Shown here piece by piece: positions 52,959 through 64,000 of a DNA stretch of 64,000 nucleotides (position 1 is its first letter; every line of letters starts with the position of its first letter). The notes under the pieces were generated by a model that saw only the letters and a list, made by a program, of their open reading frames with translations, was not told where the DNA came from and ran no database searches. This DNA is from Apis mellifera. Taxonomy: Eukaryota > Arthropoda > Insecta > Hymenoptera > Apidae. A program made the translations under genes and the position numbers. The stretch covers positions 3,838,147 to 3,902,146 of the forward strand of contig NC_037646.1 in the NCBI RefSeq assembly GCF_003254395.2. The letters are read 5' to 3'.

Positions 52959-53544
52959 GATATTAAATTTATTTATTTATATATACTATTTATAAAATTA
53001 AGAAATATAAGAAAAAATAAATAAATAAAAAATATATAATAAATAATTGAAAGAATAAATGAAATAATTGAAAAAAAAATTTTAAAAAATATATGTAAAC
53101 GATTAAATAATTAAAGCAAAAATAAAAATAAATTAAAAATAAATGAACAAATAATATTATTATCATGATAGCAATATTATTATAATTTAAAATAAAATTT
53201 ATAATATTAAAAATTATTTATTATGTTAAACAATTTAATTAAAATGTTTAATATCGATCTACTCCTTAATTAAGTTCGATAAGAAGTGATCGTTCCGTCG
53301 CGACCTGCCTTGTATTTATAAGACGCGAAAATTTACGAAAATATACGTACTCGCCCGATCGTTTCAAATCGAGTTTTCGAATATAGCGATTAATAATTTC
53401 TGAATTGTTAAATTATTATTGTTAATTTATGCATCTAATAATTTATTTATAATTACAATGTTAAATGTTAATATTAATATTATTATATAGGAGATGGAAT
53501 ATCGAAAAAGATTATATAAAAATAAATAAGAAATATTGGTGAGA
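52959..53544. other. Spacer with a possible minus-strand TATA promoter
   Basis: AT-rich except for 53,270-53,400, where CTTATAAATA (minus, 53313-53322) sits about 25-30 bp upstream of a GC-richer segment. Candidate start for the unit B transcript. No initiator match is decisive. Confidence 0.3.
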
Positions 53545-54480
53545 AATGTTTATTCGTATATTAGTATTTATATAGTATGAATAATAGCATTTAAATGAGT
53601 GTATATCGTAAATTGTGATGTCTATTAGATTCTTTTCGTACATGTAGCAAATTTTCGTTGTAGATTATTGACAAATTGTTATTTATTCAAAGTTCATTTT
53701 TGAAACATGTGATACGAACCACCGATTAGATCAATTAATTTTAATCTATGCCAGAATATTTTTGTATTCTTTCTTCTGCAATTTATCGCGGTAAACGTAA
53801 AAAGAAATTATATTTATCTTTTGGAAGGAAATATTACGTTTACAATATTTGTTGGGAGATGATTATCATTTGTTTTGTCTGGAAAAAAATTCTGTCGCAT
53901 AGTAGAGTATTGATAATTGAAAAATAATTATATTTTTGTTAAAATTTTTACTTTATCGTCTTGTTAATCCTTCGTGATTTTATTTATTTCCTAAATTAAT
54001 GTAAAATAGGAGAGGAGTAAAAAATATTTATATTTTCCTGTGATTTTATTGAAACTTTTCGATAGGTAGGTTTTGCAAATCTTTAAAAAATTTTTGAAAA
54101 GAAATTGAAGAAAATTTGAAGATCAGTGCCATCTGTTGGATATCGTGATATCGTAGTTGTAAGTTATATAGACAAGGAAAACGAATAATAGAAAGGAGAT
54201 AGAGATACTGTAAGAATTGATCAATAGTGCCATCTCTCGAGAATCCGCAATATCTCTTTGAATAGAGTTTAACTTAGCAGTTGAAGGTAACTTCTTTTTA
54301 GATGGCGTTGCGGTTCGATTCTTACTCTACTTTATCATACTTTTAAGAAGATGTTCTTGGCAATCGAGAGATGGCACTGCTGATCAATTTTGATTTTACT
54401 TAATTTTTATTTTGGAAGTTTAGCATAAATTTTTCTTAGAACTTCTTTTGCTATTTGTAAAATTGTCAATGATTAAATGT
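53545..54480 (-). repeat. Inverted repeat, right arm
   Basis: Reverse-complement partner of 40020-41005. The four motif positions are mirrored at 54128, 54229, 54300 and 54369. The arms enclose about 12.5 kb containing units A and B. Confidence 0.9.
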
Positions 54481-55259
54481 TTTTCATGATATAATATTAA
54501 TGAAAAATATTTATATATATTTTATATATATTGTGTAATTAAATTATAGTAATAGCATTTTTTTTAATATGTGTGTTCATATTATGAACAATTAGATTCA
54601 TTTTTTTTATCGTTTTGTTAGCTTTATGTTAGCTTGTTGATTCTTGCATAAAATTTTTTCCGAATTTTGTGGATTTTTACGGTTGCATATATATTTTTTT
54701 TTTTTATTTTTCGATTTTTATGATCGTTATGGTAAATAGTGTTTTTGGTTTATATATTTTTTTTACGTATCTTTTATATCGTTTTTTTATAATTGTAGTC
54801 ATTACTAACACTATTTTATCGGTATTTGAGAATGAGGAACGAAGCATAGCTAAATAAAAATTAGTTTTTTATATGTGTTTAATCTGTGTTTTAGTTATAT
54901 ATCTGCTTTTTTTCGAAGTCGATATTTCAGATTGTTGTATGACGAATTTTCATAATATGTCACGTCTGTTTTTAATAGATTCTGATTATTCACGTAGTTT
55001 ATATAAATTTATTTTTCCGTGTATTGTAATTATATATTTTATTATAAATTCTATTGATATTTAGATATCGTTATAAATTCGATATATATTGCTTCGTTGA
55101 TAACTTATATTACTTATCATAGGAGCTGTCATGAATGTAATCCGTATCTTACGTGTTTGAATATCATCGAGTATCGTAGATATATTCCATAGTAGCGTTC
55201 TCACATGATTGGCAAATATTGTTGCGAAGAGATATATATGCAAAAGACAGAATGTTTTA
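54481..55259. other. AT-rich intergenic sequence upstream of CASK
   Basis: No exon, repeat family or RNA signal recognised. Frames here are Ile/Tyr/Phe-rich AT-bias ORFs. Confidence 0.5.
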
Positions 55260-56143
55260 AAGCACTAAAAGTTGCACGCGAAGCGGCGCCACGCCCGCCC
55301 CGCCATATGGAGCAGAATTGGTGGAATTAGAGGGGAGATAGTCGGTTGGCGCAGTCGCTCGCCGCGTTTTATGCAACCAGTCTTGCTTCGGAGCGAGTGA
55401 AACTACTGCTCCAGCCTTTGACAGACGAGGAAAGTGTGTGTAGTGACATCAGTGTCTGTCTGGCCGCTTCTCACTGATCGGTCTTGTTAATTGTACGACC
55501 GACTGCTTCGTAGAAGCAACCGATTCGGCCAGATCCGGTTTTCTTCGTGCTTCGAGTCAGGATACGACCGTGTAATCGTCTGTATTACGTATTGTCGTTA
55601 GTTGTGTATACTGTCTTTGCCGGCGATAGTAAAGCAAGGCTTAAAGGCGGTGTCGATTGTGCCTTGGCCACCCTTGCCATCGTGGAAAATATTACACACG
55701 GTTTAATAATATAACTCGGCTATACTACGGTTGCAGACTCGCGTGTACTGATCGGAGTGCCAGTGCAACGATAATCGGGCGTGCTATACGGGTGTATATT
55801 ATCCATGGTTGTGTACATGTACGTGTGTGTATGTGCGTAACGTGCGCGTAGAGGAAAACGAATACGTTGCTGTCGGTGGGGAAGAGAGAGATAGAAGGAG
55901 TGAAGAGGGTGGGAGAACGAAGGCGGCCGTGAATCCACGATACGCGGCTACGTTCACGCCGCCGCGTATTCCACACGGCACGACACGAAACACAACACAG
56001 CTCCGTCGGCTTAGGCTACGAGAGGAGAAAAACGTATACCTGCACACCTTACGAATTATTACGAATTCGCATAGCTTTGACGCGCCTTTTGGCGCGTATA
56101 TCATCCTCGTTCGGTCGACTTCTTCGACCTCCTCGTCGCTATT
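55260..56143 (+). promoter_or_regulatory. CASK: CASK CpG-rich promoter and 5' leader with short upstream ORFs
   Basis: Composition changes sharply near 55,260 from AT-rich to GC/CpG-rich and returns to AT-rich after about 56,550. No TATA box is evident. GCGCAGTCGC near 55,352 and GCAACCAGTCTTG near 55,373 are initiator-like, but the exact start site is unknown. Upstream ATGs include 55,805 (11 codons, MVVYMYVCVCA-stop) and 55,819 in the same frame, which could reduce initiation at the CASK ATG. Open frames on both strands through 55,799-56,290 reflect the GC content and are not called genes. Confidence 0.6.
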
Positions 56144-56202
56144 ATGGCGGACGACGAGGTTCTCTTCGACGAGGTTTACGAGCTCTGCGAGATTATCGGC
56201 AA
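56144..56202 (+). CDS. CASK: CASK (calcium/calmodulin-dependent serine protein kinase, MAGUK), first coding exon
   Basis: The exon encodes MADDEVLFDEVYELCEIIG plus two bases of Lys, ending at AA|GTGAGT. Human CASK begins [20 protein letters not shown], so identity is strong and the junction falls just before the Gly-rich loop of the CaM-kinase-like domain. CASK is a membrane-associated scaffold with kinase-like, L27, PDZ, SH3 and guanylate-kinase-like domains acting with neurexin, Veli and Mint at synapses and junctions. Only the first 19-20 residues are here; the exon that should start GPFSVVRR was not found up to 64,000, so intron 1 exceeds 7.7 kb. ATG context is ATTATGGCG, and a CpG-rich leader precedes it. 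Confidence 0.93.
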
Positions 56203-57218
56203 GTGAGTAACGTATCCGTGAGAAAGAATAAGACAGCTGCGTTATACGAGTGTGAGTCATACTGAATGAAAGGGAGGGGGCAAGTGTCAAAATGCGAATC
56301 AGCTCGAAAGGAGGGGTGAAAGGGATGTAAGATACTGTACAACGGTGAGAGGAGTATAGTACTTTGACAGTTAAACGATACGTGAATGCTTGTATGCGTG
56401 GCTATTTGATATGCGTAGCGTGTGTATAGCTTAGGTTATGCGTGCACGTATATTGAATCCGGGGTTGGTTGCGCGCGCGTAAGCATGCACCGCGTGTACG
56501 AACGATGACGTATATTTGTTGACTAGGGGCGAATGGGTAAGTAACAATGCAAAAGTAACAAGAAAAAGATGCGTGTTGAATAAGAAAACTGATCTACGTG
56601 CAATCCATGCAAGTTTTATTTCAAGTTTTCATCATAGGTTGTTTAGAAATCTAACCCATCCTTTTAGGACGCAAATATAAATTTCTTCTTTATTTATAAT
56701 CATATATCCAAAATATAAATTATATTTATTTTGTCATATTCACGTAATTATAACAATTGATTATTCGTATGAATATTTAAATACATTTTAGGATATCTTA
56801 TATTCTTGGATAATATATTGTCACGAAATGATATAAAATAAAAATATTTATCTTTATTTTTAAAAGTTTACAAACAGAAATTAACTAGAATGACGAGATA
56901 TTATTTATCATTTCTACACAAAAAATATTGATAAAGATATCAATGATAAAACTATTACGTAAACGTGACATCATTAACATAGTATGTTTCCTTCATTTAG
57001 AAAAATATATATAAAATAAAAAGTTTGATCAAATATCAATCAAACATTATTTTAAACTCAATAAGTCATACAAAATTACGAAATTTCTACAAAATTAAAT
57101 CATGAAAGATAACTTTTTTAAATTTTTTTTTTTTTAATTTTTTTCATTCTCTTAAAATACAAACTTTTTTTTTTATTGCTTTTTTAGTACTTTATATTAA
57201 AATTACGTATAGACTTTA
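56203..57218 (+). other. CASK: CASK intron 1, proximal part
   Basis: GC-rich until about 56,550 and then AT-rich. No further exon or RNA gene recognised. The proximal part may hold regulatory sequence because CpG richness continues past the exon. Confidence 0.6.
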
Positions 57219-59734
57219 TATATGCTGCAAAAGTAAAAGTTCAAAATTCATGGAATAGTTTGTCTGTGTATTTTATTTTGTATAATGTATAATCTCTTTA
57301 TTTTTTGTGGATATTATTAATTATGAAAATTCAAAGAATGATTTTTGTTTATTAAGTTACATAACTATATAAACCATAATAAGCAAAACATCGCATGATT
57401 TATTTTTTAATTAAGAGATGTAGTTAAAGATTAAGAATTTATTTAAGAATTTTTATGATTTTTTTTCATAAATTTATTTCATTTCATTTCATAAAAAAAA
57501 AAGTTTGTATGTCTCAAATATTCTTAAATATTCTTTGTTAATCTTAAGAATAAAAAAAATATAAAATTTTTATTTGTCATCCGTAAAATTAAAAGAAAAT
57601 CGAAATATATAGGGAAAAAAATAGAAGAACGTGATTTTACAATAAAATCCTTTAGTTATTTAATATCAATTTAAATCAATATTCAATATTTCGTGTCCAA
57701 TTTTTTTTTTATTTAAATTTTCGAAATCACGGAAATCTATTTCGATCAAATGCAATAAAAATAATAATGCATGAAACAAGCTCGATAATAAAATACTTGA
57801 AAATCTAGATCGTCTTGAAACTTTATATTATATTTCAAATACGATATAAACAAATTATTATGGCCTTATTCTACGTCATTTCACGTTTATAGATAGTATG
57901 ATCAATGGTAAATTCACTCCCATTCGATAAAACATTTCAAGAGTTTCGATTCGTGCGAAATTCTCCGACGAACGTGCCACTTCTCATCGTAACACTCTAA
58001 CGATAAATAAACTCACGTTACCTATCCCCTGTTATCGTTTCATTCTTTCTCTCGTAGAGATTTCACTATCCATAAATTTAAATACTAATTAAAAAATCCA
58101 ATCTATCGAGAGATCGCGTCGACGAGAAGAAATGGAAATTCGGAAAACGCGAGAGGATGAAAAAAAGCGTTGCGGCACATACGTTTTTCTCGACTCGATC
58201 GAGCGACCCGAGTAAAGGAGAGGAGTTTCCAATAAATACACGAAATTGCAGTAGCGAGCCTTAACGCTGGCAGATAGCAGGTGAAATGCAACTTGGCCGC
58301 CACTTCTTTTACGATGGCTCGCCCTACTTTTCATCCCCCTCGTAACTCACTGCCGTGGAGGGTCGTGTATACATGCGGCTGTGTGCACATGTTTTCTGAA
58401 AAGTTAGAGTAAATTCTTGATGATGGAATTCGCCCTTGAACTTAATTGCGAACCAGTCGGCCGCTGGTGTGGTGGTGGACCTGTTGTAGATAACAAAGAA
58501 AGCTTATCACATCGATTTCCCCGTCACTTAGACGTCACGTGTGTTTTTCTTCGATGGATTTGTTGACCGAGCAAATATTAAACTCATACGATCAAGTTCA
58601 ATGTAATGAGATACTGCAAAATCTGAGAATATTCGGAAAAGATCAAGATCGAATTAATTAAAATCGAGATAAGAAATGTATAGAGTTCTTGAAGTGATTG
58701 ATATTTAGAAATTGTATAGAATAGTGAAATAGTGATTGACAAAATGTAATGAAAAATTTCGTATTTTTATTTTGAAAAGAGTATAAGTGCATTTTATGTG
58801 TTTTTAGTGATGTATAATGAAAGAGTATTATATTTCATCTATTATATTTATATTATAGGAAAAATTACATATTTTTTTTAGTATTCCTCTCTTTCATAAT
58901 GGTTGTAATGTTCATGTAGTTTTTAAAATCATATTTTTATGACACAATTTCTTCTGTGTTTAATCTTTTAGGTATTTAGTCATTATATAGTCATATTTAT
59001 ACTACTAGATATTTTATTCTTCATCATTTTATATCTGTTTTAATTGTTTTTATTATTTCATAGTTGTGTTAGGTATTTCAACGTTATTTTTTTTTTTTTT
59101 TATTTAATGAATTTCTGAAGATATTTTATAATTGATAGTCACATCACATTTTTTTTTTTTTTTTTTTATTATACTTTTGCGATAATGTGATGTATTGCAT
59201 TAGAATATTTTTTAGATATGAAGTACTTTACATATATGCATTTATCATAGAACGTATTTTCGAGTGCTCTATAAATACAAAGTCTTTTTAGTGAATTTTC
59301 CTTCCAAAAGATTATTTGTATCAAGTAGTTTCTTCCTCAAAGAGAAAATTTTACTCTAAAATTTCTCTTAATTCGCATTATTCGAATAGGTATTCTTTAT
59401 AAATTTTATAATTACATCTAAAATGGAATAAAAAGATTATAGAATTTAATATGAAAATATTATCAATTTTAGCTTTTGTATTTTATGTAATGAAAAGTGT
59501 CATTATCACATAAACTATCTCTCTCTCAAAAAATAGTTTTAAAGATGAAAATTTATTAGATTTTTTTTTATTCGTTTCAATTTGAAATAGGATAATGTAG
59601 ATTATTAGGATGAACATAATTCTAGATTTTCTTTTTTCTAAAATCTATAGGCAAGAAAAATCATATTTATTAAAAAAAAAATTGAAGCTGATAAATAAAA
59701 AAGGTTAAATCATAATGGACTAGTTTTTCGCTCG
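57219..59734 (+). repeat. Tandem duplication in CASK intron 1, copy 1 (2.5 kb)
   Basis: Begins at TATATGCTGCAAAAGTAAAA and ends ACTAGTTTTTCGCTCG, where the second copy starts directly. It contains a GC-richer island (about 58,080-58,560) in otherwise AT-rich DNA. No coding exon recognised. The next CASK exon is not in it. Confidence 0.9.
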
Positions 59735-62906
<3,172 letters not shown>

Positions 62907-64000
62907 ATAAAATGTAAGAATACTTTACTTAAGCTGCATAGTGCCATTAGTTAACTTTATGAGGTTAATTGTTTTCTGAAAACTTAAATATTAAGTCTTG
63001 ACTATAAATTAAGAATTTTTAGAAAATAGGTATAGGTAATAGGTTTGATTTCTGAGAGATTTATTTATATTAGTTTCAATTACATGATAGTTTTTCCTTG
63101 TTTTTATATAATATATTTTTACATAAAATATGATTGGAGTGTTTTATGAAAAATGTATACAAAGGTTATGCAAATTAAGTATGGATTAAATTTTGGAGTA
63201 ATTTTATAAGGAATATGTTTATTGTTCTTACTCTTCGCTTTATAACTTAGTTATTAGCGAAGCAATAGATGCCGCATTTGTTTCTTATATCTTCTCTTTG
63301 GCATGATGCCAATTGTTACCGATGATATGAAGTTGGATTCTATTTCATAGGAAAGGTGCCATCGATCCTAATGAATCGTTACGTTTTAAATGGAACGATA
63401 CAGAGTCGCTAATAGCTGAAAATTCGTGGTATGTTCTGATGTAATATTTTGTCCTTCGAATTTTAAATAATAAAATTTACAATAATTACATATACACACA
63501 CATATATATTTTTATTCGATACATAATTAAATGTCAAATATCGTATGATTTTATTTCTAAACAATAATACGAGTAGAAAGAAGAAAAGCAAAATTTAATG
63601 TAATAATAATAAGAGAAATCATAATATCTTCTTACATAATGAAATGACGACAAAATTAAATTTATTTAGCATCATGTAAATTATATATAATTATAAATAG
63701 ATATATATATAATTAAATAATAATGAATTCAGTTTATTATTTTTTCATTGCAAAATATTTCAATAAATCTCGATTTTCTTTAATAAGGTTTCATTAAGAT
63801 GGAATAGACTTTTATCAGTGTTCATATTACTCATTACTCGTCAGTGAAAGGACATCCAAATTTTTTTATTTATTACTTTTTTAATATTCATTATTATTAA
63901 AGGTATTATTACGAAAATTATTATGTAAATAAATATAAGATAGGAAAAATCATTTAGAATTTTAGTATCGGTACATCAATAGTTTTGCACAAAAATCCGC
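62907..64000 (+). other. CASK: CASK intron 1, distal part in window
   Basis: AT-rich, except for a slightly GC-richer stretch near 63,290-63,430 (ATGCCAATTGTTACCGATGA and neighbours). No open frame with splice sites matching the CASK kinase-like domain. Confidence 0.5.

Noticed and set aside
55799..56290. 163-codon minus and 133-codon plus ORFs over the CASK leader
   Set aside because: Shadow frames in CpG-rich sequence; the CASK frame itself matches a known protein start.

Overview
The window is AT-rich animal DNA with spliced genes, short GC/CpG-rich islands and many microsatellites. The genes recognised (Atg16, a PTH2-fold protein, CASK) and the base composition point to an insect, most likely a hymenopteran and plausibly a honey bee (Apis). 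The species is an inference; no diagnostic marker was seen.

Layout. (1) 1-30,005: no complete gene. It is AT-rich with GC islands (about 0.65-1.0, 2.9-3.3, 4.7-5.3, 5.9-6.3, 7.8-8.2, 9.0-9.3, 11.1-11.5, 15.6-16.7, 18.1-18.4, 19.1-19.7, 20.5-21.2, 22.1-22.8, 24.2-24.7, 27.4-28.3 and 28.7-29.3 kb) and microsatellites. One exon-like ORF of unknown identity lies on + at 26,700-26,824. The tract is probably the inside of a very large Atg16 intron, because the next exons of that minus-strand gene are not found. (2) 30,006-37,474, minus: the 5' two-thirds of Atg16 (ATG5-binding helix, coiled coil, first WD40 repeats), seven constitutive exons plus a 54-nt frame-preserving candidate cassette exon. 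(3) 38,453-39,426, plus: a small divergent PTH2-fold gene, head-to-head with Atg16 across about 1 kb. (4) 39.7-54.5 kb: an unusual noncoding region bounded by inverted repeats of about 0.95 kb (40.02-41.0 and 53.55-54.48 kb) carrying clustered GCCATCT/AGATGGC motifs. Inside are two direct copies of a multi-kb unit (A 42.2-47.6, B 49.2-53.0 kb). A 1.2-kb core is almost identical between copies, while the flanks have diverged except for short islands. Those islands hold splice-site-like boundaries on the minus strand and inverted-repeat stems, two of which differ between copies by paired changes that keep pairing. This is the best candidate here for an undescribed element: a duplicated, structured, probably spliced noncoding RNA. 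(5) 54.5-64 kb, plus: CpG-rich promoter/5' UTR and first coding exon of CASK (56,144-56,202), then its first intron. The intron contains a 2.5-kb tandem duplication whose second copy has many one-base indels and a 329-nt T run, probably an assembly error.

Atg16 acts in autophagy (ATG12-ATG5-ATG16 complex) and CASK in synaptic/junctional scaffolding. Apart from the possible shared promoter of Atg16 and the PTH2-like gene, nothing links the genes functionally.
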